DNA of 64,000 nucleotides from Adlercreutzia hattorii (GTDB lineage Bacteria; Actinomycetota; Coriobacteriia; Coriobacteriales; Eggerthellaceae). The stretch spans positions 791,001 to 855,000 of the forward strand of contig NZ_AP022829.1 in assembly GCF_011405655.1 (NCBI RefSeq), in the 5' to 3' direction. A program made the position numbers and the translations under genes. A model generated the notes under the pieces. The model ran no database searches, was not told where the DNA came from, and was given only the letters and a program-made list of their open reading frames with translations. The stretch's first letter is position 1; the number at the start of each line of letters is the position of its first letter. Of this stretch, positions 8,250 to 16,351 are shown one piece after another.

Positions 8250-9581
8250 CTAGCCGAACAGCAGATGCAAGAAATCGATGCGCTTCTGCAACCCTTCGTA
8301 GATGAAATCGGTGCGGCCGTACATTGAAGGGTTCTCGTCGAGAAAATCGCTGGCCCATTCGGGGAATCCCGCGAGTTTGTCCAGATCGAGCCAAGAGGTG
8401 TCGCCTATGAGACGCAGCTGCCGGTCGGCGTCTTCGTAGAAGGGACGCATATTCACCACGAAGGGCGTGTAAGCCAGCTCTCGCGTGGGCACGCGGCACC
8501 AGAGGCTCGAGCCGGTGTCGAACAACGGGGCAGCGCGGTACTCGAGGGTTTCCACATCGCGGATGAGACCGAAGTTGCGCCAGTGACGATCGGTGTTGGC
8601 CATGATGTCGTCGCAGAGGATCATCTTTCCGAGGGCTGTTTCGATGTCCTCCACGCCCAGCGCGGCGCAGCATTCCACGTAATGACGGTAGCTGTCGCGG
8701 TGGGGGACCTGAGGGAGAACCTCGTTCACGTAGTAGGCGGGGATGAACTCCTCGGTGGGGCCGACGAAGTTCGGGCACGAGCTGACCGGCGCGCCGCCCC
8801 ATTCGATCAGCGTGTAGGGAACGTAGTCTCCGTCAGACAGCAGGCGCGAGAAAAGCTCCGTGGCGATAACCTCGTTGTAGGGTTCCTGATCGAGCAGCGT
8901 ACCTCCCTTGAGCAAGCATCGCTCGCCATTGCGGCACACCCAGCGTTTGGAAAGAACGCCGTCGGAGGTGTTGTCGGGGGAGTCGAGGCCCACGTCGGCC
9001 ATCCATTCTTCGACCGGCGCTTCGGAGAAATCGTTCTCGAAGTAGTTGACGTCGCTCCAGCGAATCTCGCTTCCATAGGGCTTGATCCAGTACTGGTCGG
9101 AAAGGGAGAGCCCCATACTTTTGAAGGGGAGATCATAGGTGTCGGCAACGCCGAGCTCGACCAGCTTCGCTTCGATGCCGTGGCGCGCCTTCGGAATGGC
9201 ACGATGACACCACCAGTAGGAAAGTGCGGTTTTCGAGGCTTTTGTTCCCCGCGGGGACATGATGGAAAGGGGAGCGCGTTTGGCGTCGATGATCTCATCG
9301 GCATCGAGAAATTCTCCCGTCGAGGCGTCGAAACGGAAAGCGAGCACCTCATGGTCGCGGTTCATGAGCAGGTAACGGGAGATGTTTGGCTGGCTCAGGC
9401 GCGCGCTTGGTCGGCCGCGACCGGGGTTGTGCTCGCGGCGTGCCTCGACGCTCTTTTCGTCTATGAGCCAAATGCCCGCAACTTGTTCGGCGGCTAACAC
9501 GCCGCTTTTGATGAGCTGGCGAACACGGGCGGGGCTCACGCCGAGCTTTGCGCTGGCTTCGGCAACGGTAATGCTGAACAT
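8250..9581 (-). CDS. HipA-like Ser/Thr kinase with N-terminal helix-turn-helix (self-contained toxin-type kinase)
   Basis: This protein has 443 residues. Residues 1-48 form a MerR/excisionase-type helix-turn-helix (VAEASAKLGVSPARVRQLI...AEQVAGIWLIDEKSV). Residues about 145-440 match the HipA/CtkA kinase fold: SLSDQYWIKP, a probable ATP-binding Lys225 (LLKGG), Glu237, catalytic loop NTDRHWRNFG with Asp331 and Asn336, and metal-binding Asp355 (PLFDTG). HipA kinases phosphorylate translation components and arrest growth, and normally need a separate HipB repressor. None is adjacent; the fused DNA-binding domain may replace it. The start at 9581 has GGAGGAG upstream; a TTG four codons earlier is less likely. 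Two palindromes lie just upstream, consistent with autorepression. Confidence 0.75.
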   Translation of the reverse strand: MFSITVAEASAKLGVSPARVRQLIKSGVLAAEQVAGIWLIDEKSVEARREHNPGRGRPSARLSQPNISRYLLMNRDHEVLAFRFDASTGEFLDADEIIDAKRAPLSIMSPRGTKASKTALSYWWCHRAIPKARHGIEAKLVELGVADTYDLPFKSMGLSLSDQYWIKPYGSEIRWSDVNYFENDFSEAPVEEWMADVGLDSPDNTSDGVLSKRWVCRNGERCLLKGGTLLDQEPYNEVIATELFSRLLSDGDYVPYTLIEWGGAPVSSCPNFVGPTEEFIPAYYVNEVLPQVPHRDSYRHYVECCAALGVEDIETALGKMILCDDIMANTDRHWRNFGLIRDVETLEYRAAPLFDTGSSLWCRVPTRELAYTPFVVNMRPFYEDADRQLRLIGDTSWLDLDKLAGFPEWASDFLDENPSMYGRTDFIYEGLQKRIDFLHLLFG

Positions 9582-9599
9582 AGGCTCCTCCAAAAAATC

Positions 9600-9673
9600 T
9601 TTCGATTGCGAAATATTATCACGGAATTAGTAATTCTAGAAAAATCTTTCGAAATCGAAATATTTTTCTAGAA
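9600..9673. promoter_or_regulatory. Two TTTCG-type palindromes and a 12-bp inverted repeat upstream of the HipA-like gene
   Basis: Box 1, TTTCGATTGCGAAA (9600-9613), and box 2, TTTCGAAATCGAAA (9647-9660), are related dyads 47 bp apart. Each sits in the context AAATCTTTCG...CGAAATATT. Box 2 is enclosed by a perfect 12-bp inverted repeat (TTCTAGAAAAAT at 9634-9645, complement at 9662-9673), which also contains the stop codon of the transporter gene and could act as its terminator. The region is strikingly AT-rich for this genome. Binding by the HipA-like protein's own domain is inferred. Confidence 0.6.
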
Positions 9674-10843
9674 GGAAGACGCCGTCCCGCAAGCAATCAA
9701 GAGAATGGCCAGGAAACCAAAGTTCAGCACGCTGAACAGGGCGAGGAAGCGACCAGTGGATAGCTCGGGCAACGCGGTCGCTCGGGGGAAGATTTTGCGC
9801 ACGCTGGTGAAGTGCTGCAGCGTGATGAGGCTCGCAAGTGAGCCAACAAGGGTGCCGGCGCCTCCGATGTTCACGCCGACGAGCAGGGGCTGCCATGCGC
9901 CCGTGAAGTGGGAGAGCAGCACAGCGGCGGGCACGTTGCTGATGATCTGGCTTAAGCCGGCGCTCACGAGCAGGCCGTGATCGGCCATGAGGGGCGAGAG
10001 CCATGCGGACACCTCTGGCACGCGCGCCAGGTTGCCCGCGAACACGAAGAAGCAGGCGAAGGTGGCGAGTAGGCCCCAGTCCACGGCGGCCAAGGCGCGC
10101 CGGTCGAGGGCGGCGAGCGCGGCGGCTACGACGGCGACGGCGGCGGCGACGGGCACGATGCGGAATACGGCCAGCAAAGTGAGGGCGACAAGCGCTCCGT
10201 AGATTGCCAGGCGCCGTCGGCTGAGCGGCATCGGCACGGCGAGACTGCGCGTATCGTCTCGGCCACAGCTGCCGTTCGACTGACCGCACAGCCACCAGGT
10301 GCAGGCGACGATGCCGGCGGTCGACAGCGCGAAGGGCAGTGCCATAGCGGCCAGGAAATCGCCGAGGTCGAGCCCGTAGTAGGAATAGAGATACAGGTTC
10401 TGCGGGTTGCCGAAGGGGACGATCATCCCGCAGAGGTTCGCAGCCAGACTTTGCAGAACGAACACGGGCGCCACGAGACGGGGGAGGTTTGCGCCCATAA
10501 GGGTGGCTGCCGAAAGTGGCAGCATCATGATAAGGGCCATGTCGTTGGTTGCCACGCATGAAAGCCCGGCCGTCGTGAGCACGAGGGCCAGCGCGAGGGG
10601 CCTAGGACTGCGAAACCGTGCGATGACGGCGCGGGCCGCCCGGTCGAAAGCGCCCATGAGCCGCAGTGCGCTTGCCACGGCCAGCACGCAGAACAGGCAT
10701 CCAAGGGTCTTCCAATCGAAATACCCCAGATAGGCCTCGTCGGGCGGCACCGCCAGGGCGGAAGCCGCAGCCGCCATCGCCGCCACCACAAGCACGGCGT
10801 GCTCGCGTAGGAAGGCAGCAGGAGTGGTGGCGGAGATACGCAA
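9668..10843 (-). CDS. SLC13/ArsB/CitM-type anion permease
   Basis: This is a roughly 391-residue polytopic membrane protein with about ten to eleven segments. The re-entrant motifs are typical of the ion-transporter superfamily: CVATNDMALIMMLPLS in the first half, IVPFGNPQNLYLYS, and LSQIISNVPAAVLLSHF in the second. Such proteins move dicarboxylates, citrate, arsenite or sulfate; the substrate is not decidable here. The start is uncertain: I use TTG 10843 (reading LRISATTPAAFLREH). Frame-open sequence extends to 10903, but only with TTG/GTG codons and no ribosome site. The stop codon lies inside the inverted repeat upstream of the HipA-like gene. Confidence 0.75.
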   Translation of the reverse strand: MRISATTPAAFLREHAVLVVAAMAAAASALAVPPDEAYLGYFDWKTLGCLFCVLAVASALRLMGAFDRAARAVIARFRSPRPLALALVLTTAGLSCVATNDMALIMMLPLSAATLMGANLPRLVAPVFVLQSLAANLCGMIVPFGNPQNLYLYSYYGLDLGDFLAAMALPFALSTAGIVACTWWLCGQSNGSCGRDDTRSLAVPMPLSRRRLAIYGALVALTLLAVFRIVPVAAAVAVVAAALAALDRRALAAVDWGLLATFACFFVFAGNLARVPEVSAWLSPLMADHGLLVSAGLSQIISNVPAAVLLSHFTGAWQPLLVGVNIGGAGTLVGSLASLITLQHFTSVRKIFPRATALPELSTGRFLALFSVLNFGFLAILLIACGTASSF

Positions 10844-10978
10844 GGGACGCTCTTTCTCGAAACAGGACAGTGCCCGTAGTGTACCCCAACGTCGCACAAA
10901 CAAAGAGCGCCGTTACCGGGATGAGCAGTAGCCCCGAGCCACCCGGGAAGGGCTTTGCTCTCGAGGGAGGCCTTTTTT

Positions 10979-11201
10979 GCACGAGATCTCGAGTTATAAG
11001 CGTCTGAACTCTGCGTTGCGTTCGGTCTTCGGAAGAAGTTTTTGGAAAACGCCTGGTCAAAGCTTCGCGCGCATCGAGACTATTCCGGGTCACTGAAGGA
11101 TCTGTCTCCTAAGACGCTTATAACTCAAGATCTCATGCGTTTTCCGAACGGTTCGTTGACCGAGAGGCGGCGAGTCGCTTATAACTCGATATTTGACGCA
11201 T
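10979..11201. repeat. Palindromic intergenic element, family A, copy 1
   Basis: The left arm (10979-11005, core GAGTTATAAGCGTCT) and right arm (11112-11138) are inverted copies of 27 bp with two mismatches. A further right-arm copy lies at 11173-11201 (GTCGCTTATAACTCG...). The arm-to-arm core is 160 bp. The interior shares TTGG-AAAC-CC-GGTCAA and a distal GGTTCGTTGACCGAGA with copy 2 at 12243. Both copies lie in the same orientation on either side of the decarboxylase/cupin gene. Bases 10844-10978 before it show nothing else recognisable. Confidence 0.7.
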
Positions 11202-11226
11202 GCTTGAATGCGATGCAAGTATGCGG

Positions 11227-11269
11227 AACGGCTCGGCTCCTACTTCGATGGCGTCGGAGCCGAGCCGTT
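11227..11269. terminator. Strong 14-bp hairpin
   Basis: AACGGCTCGGCTCC (11227-11240) is perfectly complementary to 11256-11269. It lies 51 bases beyond the stop codon of the minus-strand decarboxylase/cupin gene and probably ends that transcript, although a T run is lacking. Confidence 0.55.
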
Positions 11270-11319
11270 TAGGGTGCCAGCGATTTGCGAGACACTTGGG
11301 CGGCCACTCGTGCGTGCTG

Positions 11320-12075
11320 TTACGAAAGGGCGGCGTACTCCTCGTCGGTGACGGGCTCGCACCACTCGTTTGCGCAATCGGTGCCCGGGGCCTCGAAGGC
11401 CACGTGGCTCATCCAACGGTCGGCGGTGGCACCGTGCCAGTGCTTCACGTTGGCTGGGATATACACCACGTCTCCGGCGACGATCTTGCGGGCAGGCTCG
11501 CCCCATTCTTGGTACCAGCCCTCGCCGTCGGTGACGAGCAGGATCTGGCCGCCGCCTTCGGCCGCGTGGTGGATGTGCCAGTTGTTGCGGCAGCCTGGCT
11601 CGAAGGTGACGTTGGCGATGAACTGGGTCTTTTCCGAATCGGTCAACGGGTTCAGGTAGGACTGACCCGTGAAGTACTGCGCGTAGGCGTCGTTGGGCGC
11701 GCCGAGGCCGAACAGGCCGCCGTGACCCTCGGGGTTTTCAAAGTCCAGCGGGTCTGCGGCGTACACCTTCAGCGCCACGCGGAAGGCAGCCCAGGCGTTG
11801 GGCCAGCCGGCGTAGAAGGCCACATGAGTGAGGATGGCGGCCATCTCGCGGGCCGTGACGCCGTTCTTCTTGGCGTTGGCCACGTGGTGCTCGAACGAGC
11901 CGTCGGCCATTCCCTTGGCCACCAGCGTGGTCACGGTGAGGATGGAGCGCATCTTCAGGGTAAGCTCGTCGCTGCTCCACACCTCCCCGAACAGCACATC
12001 GTCGTTCAAGGCGGCGAACTGAGGCGCGAAGGTGCCGAGCGCATCGCGGCCGGCGGTCTGTACTACTTTGGGCAT
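11320..12075 (-). CDS. Carboxymuconolactone decarboxylase-like domain fused to a cupin
   Basis: The protein has 251 residues. Residues about 8-110 match the all-helical CMD family (EVWSSDELTLKMRSILTV..., HHVANAKKNGVTAREMAAILTHVAFYAGWPNAW). Residues about 150-245 form a cupin barrel with metal-ligand motifs WHIHH...E and KHWHG. The same order is known in small CMD-cupin proteins of unclear substrate, often called carboxymuconolactone decarboxylase family or putative detoxification enzymes. The CxxC of AhpD-type peroxidases is absent, so a peroxidase role is unlikely. The start at 12075 has GAGGAA upstream; the longer frame to 12120 does not. It is the only gene between repeat copies A1 and A2, so it may have moved as a cassette. 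Confidence 0.8.
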   Translation of the reverse strand: MPKVVQTAGRDALGTFAPQFAALNDDVLFGEVWSSDELTLKMRSILTVTTLVAKGMADGSFEHHVANAKKNGVTAREMAAILTHVAFYAGWPNAWAAFRVALKVYAADPLDFENPEGHGGLFGLGAPNDAYAQYFTGQSYLNPLTDSEKTQFIANVTFEPGCRNNWHIHHAAEGGGQILLVTDGEGWYQEWGEPARKIVAGDVVYIPANVKHWHGATADRWMSHVAFEAPGTDCANEWCEPVTDEEYAALS

Positions 12076-12242
12076 GAGGTTCCTCGATTCTTTTGGGGTG
12101 TTTCCGACGCTACTGCTCATTGCGCGCCTTCAAGTTTTACGCACTTGCTTTCTCGTTACCCTAAACCTTCGAGTAAGCTCAAAGTCAAGGCACAATTGCG
12201 AGAGCGAAGAAGTTTCTGCCGGTCGTTGAATCCCCCTGTTTT

Positions 12243-12430
12243 TGCATGAGATTGACGGTTATGAGCGTCTGGTTCTCGCGCGAAGGAGTTCAGCGCGAAA
12301 GGCCCTTGGCAAAACTCCAGGTCAACAGACTGTATGTGATACGGCTCTTTCAAATCCGTATTCGGTTAGCGCCCCCAGACGCTCATAACCGGTGATTTGC
12401 TGCAATTTCGAGGTGGTTCGTCGACCGAGA
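12243..12430. repeat. Palindromic intergenic element, family A, copy 2
   Basis: The left arm starts TTTGCATGAGAT at 12241; its 17-bp core at 12256-12272 (CGGTTATGAGCGTCTGG) is perfectly inverted at 12375-12391. Arms end with TGCA at 12404, giving about 162 bp. Homology with copy 1 continues to GGTTCGTCGACCGAGA at about 12414-12429. Orientation is the same as copy 1. Confidence 0.7.
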
Positions 12431-12632
12431 ACGTGAGTGAGTGCTCGTATGCCTATCTTTTATGGGCCATGACGAACACGCAGTTGCTTTTGACGAGAGT
12501 GCCCGCGACAATAGGGAAAACGATGCGGAAAGCGGCGGTCCGGCCGCCGCTTCGAAGCAGGCGTCTCGGAAGAGGCCATCGACGAGTTCGTTACCCCCTA
12601 CGCCGAGTAGCCGCGCAGTTTAACCTTCACAA

Positions 12633-12689
12633 AACTGGTCAAGTTGCCTTGCCAATTATTGAAAAACTGGCAGAGTTGCTTGGCCAGTT
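12633..12689. promoter_or_regulatory. Two 25-bp near-palindromic boxes beside a decayed reading frame
   Basis: Boxes at 12633-12657 (starts AACTGGTCAAGTTGC, ends CCAATT) and 12665-12689 (starts AACTGGCAGAGTTGC, ends GCCAGTT) are direct repeats 32 bp apart, each a dyad. Just upstream (to a stop at 12608-12610) is a short frame ending FEAGVSEEAIDEFVTPYAE with stops before it, which looks like the tail of a lost small protein. The whole 12431-12740 stretch contains no intact gene. Confidence 0.4.
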
Positions 12690-12690
12690 A

Positions 12691-12718
12691 CGGGGACGTT
12701 AGATTCTGCGCGTCCCCG
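12691..12718. terminator. Hairpin downstream of the MOSC gene
   Basis: CGGGGACG (12691-12698) pairs with CGTCCCCG (12711-12718). It lies 22 bases beyond the end of the minus-strand MOSC gene. There is no T tract, so confidence is modest. Confidence 0.45.
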
Positions 12719-12740
12719 CTGTCTGCCTCTTCGCGACCTG

Positions 12741-13169
12741 CTATGCGATCTCGATAAGGTCGCCGGGGGCGATGGTGCCGCCGGCGATCACTTTGCAGAA
12801 GACGCCCTCGCGGGGCATGATACAGTCGCCCATCTGGTGGTAGATGGCGCAGTGGGCGTGGCACTGCTTGCCGATTTGGGTCAGTTCCAGCACCACGTCG
12901 TTGCAGACGAAGCGCGTGCCGATGGGGAGGCTTTTCAGGTCGAAGCCCTCGACGATGATGTTCTCGCCGAACGCCCCATGGCCCACTTCGGCGCCGCGGT
13001 TCTTGAATGCCTCGATCTGCTCGTAGGGCAGAAGGCTCACCTGGCGGTGCCACGGCGCAGCGTGGGCGTCGCCCTCGATGCCCCAGTTGGGCCTAAGCTC
13101 GATGACGGCTTGCTCGGTTTTCTGGATTCCCTTGATATCGCTCGTGCATACGGCTTTGATCACGCCCAT
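12741..13169 (-). CDS. MOSC-domain protein
   Basis: A 142-residue stand-alone MOSC domain: the N-terminal strand IKAVCTSDIKG, the GIEGDAHA segment, HGAFGENIIVEG, the conserved cysteine region IGKQCHAHCAIYHQMGDCIMPREGVFCKV and C-terminal GDLIEI. MOSC domains bind molybdenum cofactor or transfer sulfur to it; the Cys-rich stretch (about 102-127) fits that role. Related short MOSC proteins often accompany MoaC/MogA genes, but none are here. The start at 13169 follows GAAAGGTG. In this lineage, with its many molybdoenzymes, a cofactor-handling role is plausible but not proven. Confidence 0.85.
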   Translation of the reverse strand: MGVIKAVCTSDIKGIQKTEQAVIELRPNWGIEGDAHAAPWHRQVSLLPYEQIEAFKNRGAEVGHGAFGENIIVEGFDLKSLPIGTRFVCNDVVLELTQIGKQCHAHCAIYHQMGDCIMPREGVFCKVIAGGTIAPGDLIEIA

Positions 13170-13409
13170 GATGCACCTTTCTCGCTGGCGATGGGTCGTG
13201 CGCCACTCTCGACCCACCCGGTGCATAGGACTTGGCCCCCGACCCGCTGCACGACGCTGAAGGGGGAATGCCGGCGCGCCCAAATTCTAGCGAACCCCTA
13301 GACTATTTGCAAGCGGGGATAGTAGAAGCGAATGCTCCTTTACCAGTTTTAGAGCCTTTAGAATTTTTAGCAGTCTTAGCCAAGGCCCCCGACGCGGCTC
13401 TTCTGGCGT

Positions 13410-13790
13410 CTAGCCTGTCGGCATGAGCGCGCGAGCGAGCACCTTTCCGACCAGCACGCCGGCGACGCACAAAACGACGCTGACCAGGGCGTAGGCGCCG
13501 GCGATGGCGTATTGGCCGCCCTCGATGAGCCCGAGGGTCTCCAGCGAGAAGGTGGAGAACGTCGTGAACCCGCCGCATAGGCCCACCTTCAAAAACAGCA
13601 CCGCCTCGCGGGAAAGGGCGCCGGCGGCCAGCTCGGAGGTCTCCACGATGGCCCCTATGGCCACCGACCCCAGGAAGTTGATGAGCAGCGTCATGAGCGG
13701 CAGCTCGCTTCCCAGCGGGATGAGCCCCAGGCCGTAGCGTCCCATGGCGCCCAGCGCGCCGCCCGCTCCCACGCATAGAAGCTCCGTCAT
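13410..13790 (-). CDS. crcB: Fluoride efflux channel FluC/CrcB
   Basis: This 126-residue protein has four membrane helices and the family motifs GGALGAMGRYGLG, NFLGSVAIGA (the Asn lining the pore), and GLCGGFTTFSTFSLE (the phenylalanine box and the central Na+ site). FluC dimers form dual-topology fluoride channels that protect enolase and pyrophosphatase. It is a single gene, as expected for a homodimer. The upstream 100 bases (minus strand) do not show a convincing fluoride riboswitch core. The ATG at 13790 is preceded by GGAAAGGAGAG. Confidence 0.92.
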   Translation of the reverse strand: MTELLCVGAGGALGAMGRYGLGLIPLGSELPLMTLLINFLGSVAIGAIVETSELAAGALSREAVLFLKVGLCGGFTTFSTFSLETLGLIEGGQYAIAGAYALVSVVLCVAGVLVGKVLARALMPTG

Positions 13791-13920
13791 TGCTCGCTCT
13801 CCTTTCCCAGTCTGTCGCGCGCCCAGTATACGCCATCGGGGAAGGAGGGTGGAGCGATGGCCGTCTCTTTCGCGGTGGTCCGGGTGTGGGCCATCGGGCA
13901 GTCCGGCCGACGGGCGCCCT

Positions 13921-14436
13921 TCAGCGGCGGTTCCGGTGCATCCCGTCGGGAAGGCCGGCTTCGGGGATGTGCAGCGTTCCGGCTTTCTCGCGGCGGCGCA
14001 TGTCCCACAGCATGATCGCGGCCACGGCCAGAAGCGGCAGGCCGCCCACGATGCCCGTGCACAAGGGCCCCACGAAGGGGTTGCCGCCCGAAAGCGAGAA
14101 CAGCGTCACGCCGTTAGTCGTGCCGTTCGCGGCCCCGTGCCCGATGGCCGCGGCAAACGTGGAGCCGGTGCGGATGGTCACGTAGCTGAGGAAGATGGCG
14201 AGCACGGTGCACCAGGCGCACATTTGGAATCCCTCGCGCGTCACGAGGCGCGTGAGCACCACGCCCAGGGCGGGGAAGAGCATGGTGAGCGCCACGGAGA
14301 CCATGTAGGCGAGGTCGGGCGAGAGGAACTCGCTCGCGTAGGGGGCGGTGCCTTGGGCGATGGGGTACACCACGAGAAAGTCGTAGGCGTAGGTGATGCC
14401 GAAGGTGATGGCGAGAAAGACAAGGGCGCGTTTCAT
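13921..14436 (-). pseudogene. CPBP-type intramembrane protease, internally deleted
   Basis: The 171-residue translation has several hydrophobic segments and the downstream CPBP motif (SYVTIRTGSTFAAAIGHGAANG). It lacks the EExxxR glutamate motif that supplies catalysis. Family members are usually 220-300 residues; here LTRLVTREGFQMC runs directly into the later helix, so roughly 80-100 residues including the active site appear to be missing in frame. The reading frame is otherwise open with normal codon use. It may be a decayed gene, or a short non-catalytic membrane protein. A ribosome-binding AAGGAC lies before ATG 14436. Confidence 0.6.
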
Positions 14437-14527
14437 AGCGGAGTCCTTTCGTCGGGAACGAGCGGGCAGGGCTTCGGGTGGCCGCGGCGGCTTTCGCGGG
14501 GCGACGAGAAGCCGATCGCCCGTATTT

Positions 14528-14562
14528 TGTTCTATGACAACTAGAACAGTTTATGTTATACT
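14528..14562 (+). promoter_or_regulatory. Promoter and operator of the GntR operon
   Basis: A perfect dyad TGTTCTA (14528-14534), 7-base spacer, TAGAACA (14542-14548) overlaps the -35 element ATGACA (14534-14539). A 17-bp spacer leads to the -10 TATACT (14557-14562). A third half-site TAGAAC follows at 14568-14573. The geometry predicts that the GntR protein represses its own operon by blocking the -35. Confidence 0.7.
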
Positions 14563-14628
14563 CCGAGTAGAACAAGAAGTCAATGGCCCGTAGCGCGCCG
14601 CTACGGGCCGCTCGGAAAGGACGCCCCC

Positions 14629-15159
14629 ATGCTCATCGCCGTCGACGCCGCGGCCGCCGAGCCGCTCTACCTGCAGATACGCAACCAGATTGTGGCCGGC
14701 ATCGCCACCGGCCAGCTGGAGCCGGGCCAGTCGCTGCCCTCAGTGCGCTCCCTAGCGAGTGACTTGGGCATCAACCTGCACACGGTGAACAAGGCCTACG
14801 CGGTGCTGCGCGACGAGGGCTACGTGCGCATGCGCGGTCGCGCCGGGGCGGTGATCGCCGATCCAGCTGCCGCCGATCGCGCCGACGCCGACGCATCGGC
14901 CCAAGTGAAGATGGAGGACGACCTCTTCAAGCTGGCCTTGGCCTTCCGAGCCCGGGGCGGCGCGCGCGGCCAGTTTCTGGAAGCGGCCGCTGCCCAGGCC
15001 GCACGCGCCTACGGGGTGATGGAAGATGCCGAGCCCGCCCCGCGCCCGACGCGGAAGAAGAAGGCTGCCGGTGGGTCGTCGGTGGCGGCCGCGGGTGCAG
15101 GCACGTCGTCGGTGGCAGGTGCGGCTGCAGCCGCGGGCGAGGCGGTGGTGCCCCAATGA
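14629..15159 (+). CDS. GntR-family repressor, YtrA-like
   Basis: The 176-residue protein has an N-terminal winged helix (about 10-75: EPLYLQIRNQIVAGIATGQLEPGQSLPSVRSLASDLGINLHTVNKAYAVL), the pattern of the small YtrA branch. This is followed by a short dimerisation helix region and an unusual Ala/Gly/Ser-rich tail (about 140-176) with a TRKKK basic patch. YtrA regulators usually control a membrane protein or ABC exporter co-transcribed with them. Here the stop codon overlaps the next gene's ATG (ATGA), so the two are translationally coupled. The operator dyad in the promoter supports autoregulation. Confidence 0.88.
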   Translation: MLIAVDAAAAEPLYLQIRNQIVAGIATGQLEPGQSLPSVRSLASDLGINLHTVNKAYAVLRDEGYVRMRGRAGAVIADPAAADRADADASAQVKMEDDLFKLALAFRARGGARGQFLEAAAAQAARAYGVMEDAEPAPRPTRKKKAAGGSSVAAAGAGTSSVAGAAAAAGEAVVPQ

Positions 15160-16283
15160 GCGTGACGTCTCCCGTAATTCCTCTTCTCGGGCTTTTGACC
15201 CTCGTCGTTCCCCTCATGGGCGTGCTCATGGCGCTCACGCCCTACCTCATGCCGAAGCGCGAGTGCTTTGCCGTCACGGTGCCCGACGATGTGGCGCGCG
15301 ATCCTTATCTGCGCCGCCTGAAACGCACCTATCTTGCGATCATGCTGGCGCTTGCGGCGGCGGCAACGATTGCGTGCGCGGCAGCCCTTGCGCTCGATCC
15401 CGAGCACGCCTTCGTCGCGACGCTGGTCGTGGCCGCCCTCGTCCTGTGCGTGGGCGGCTACGCCCTCATGCTGTATTTCCGCGCGAAGGTGCAGCGCTAC
15501 AAAAAGGCTCAGGGCTGGGTGGCCGAGGGGCGCCGCAGCGCGGGATTTATCGGCGACGAGCCCTTCCCGAAGCCTTTGTCCCTCGCCTGGGATCTGCTGT
15601 ACGTGCCCGTGATCCTCATTACGCTGGCCATGGGCATCGTGGGCTATCCCGCCATGCCCGACAAGGTGCCCCTGCACATGGATTTGGCGGGGAAAGTGAA
15701 CGAGTGGGCCGGCAAGTCGCCGGGCGTCGTCGCGTTCCCCGTACTGTTCGTGCTGTTCATCGCCGTATGCCTCACCGTGGCCCATTGGGTGATTCTGCGA
15801 TCGAAAAAGGGCAGCGACCCCGCCATGCCGGCGGCGAGCGCCTGGGCCTACGGCATGTTCGCCCGCGCTCAGAGCGTGATGCTCGTCGGCATGGGTCTGC
15901 TCGTGAGCTTGCTGGGGCCCGTTATCCAGCTGACGTTTCTCGGCGTGCTTTCCATGGCCCAGGCTCTCGTGCCCATCGGGGTCGTGGTGGCGGTCATACT
16001 GGTGGCGAGCACCGCGGTGAGTCTCGTGTACGGCCAGAACGGCAGCCGCCTGCTCGCCCGGGTGAGCGCCGACGGGCGCGGCGGCGCCATGCCGCGCGAC
16101 AACGACCGGTATTGGAAGGGTGGCATCTTCTACGTGAACCCCGACGACCCGGCGCTGTTTCTGCCTGAGCGCTTCGGTATCGGCTGGACGATCAATTTGG
16201 GGCGCCCCGCAGCGTGGGCTTTTGTGGTAGGCTTCGCTCTGGTGATCGCGGGATTCATCGCGGCGTCGTTTCTGCTCACCTAA
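15156..16283 (+). CDS. DUF1648-type multi-pass membrane protein
   Basis: A 375-residue protein with about eight transmembrane segments. The centre contains the DUF1648 signature (YPAMPDKVPLHMDLAGKVNEWAGKS); near the C-terminus a conserved soluble segment, DNDRYWKGGIFYVNPDDPALFLPERFGIGWTINLGRP, matches the DUF5808 tail found in the same proteins. Pairing of a YtrA-type GntR with this membrane family is common in Firmicutes and Actinobacteria, where relatives (SdpI/YfhL-like) take part in resistance to membrane-active peptides. That role is an inference. It overlaps the GntR gene by 4 bases. Confidence 0.85.
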   Translation: MSVTSPVIPLLGLLTLVVPLMGVLMALTPYLMPKRECFAVTVPDDVARDPYLRRLKRTYLAIMLALAAAATIACAAALALDPEHAFVATLVVAALVLCVGGYALMLYFRAKVQRYKKAQGWVAEGRRSAGFIGDEPFPKPLSLAWDLLYVPVILITLAMGIVGYPAMPDKVPLHMDLAGKVNEWAGKSPGVVAFPVLFVLFIAVCLTVAHWVILRSKKGSDPAMPAASAWAYGMFARAQSVMLVGMGLLVSLLGPVIQLTFLGVLSMAQALVPIGVVVAVILVASTAVSLVYGQNGSRLLARVSADGRGGAMPRDNDRYWKGGIFYVNPDDPALFLPERFGIGWTINLGRPAAWAFVVGFALVIAGFIAASFLLT

Positions 16284-16351
16284 GGAGTCGGGCGCAAGCG
16301 GCCGTTCGCGTCCCGCCGGGGCCATCGCGCGAGGAGCAAAGGGAGGCTGCC

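Noticed and set aside
12397-12702. A 101-codon plus-strand frame after element A2
   Set aside because: It starts inside the repeat element, has no ribosome site and mixes frames of the degenerate remnant; treated as non-coding.
13303-13409. Lys-rich C-terminal tail readable past crcB on the minus strand
   Set aside because: It belongs to a different frame from CrcB, and CrcB ends properly at 13410 with the usual family length.
13791-13900. Fluoride riboswitch upstream of crcB
   Set aside because: Looked for the conserved GGxGATGG...CCTAC core on the minus strand; only scattered partial matches.
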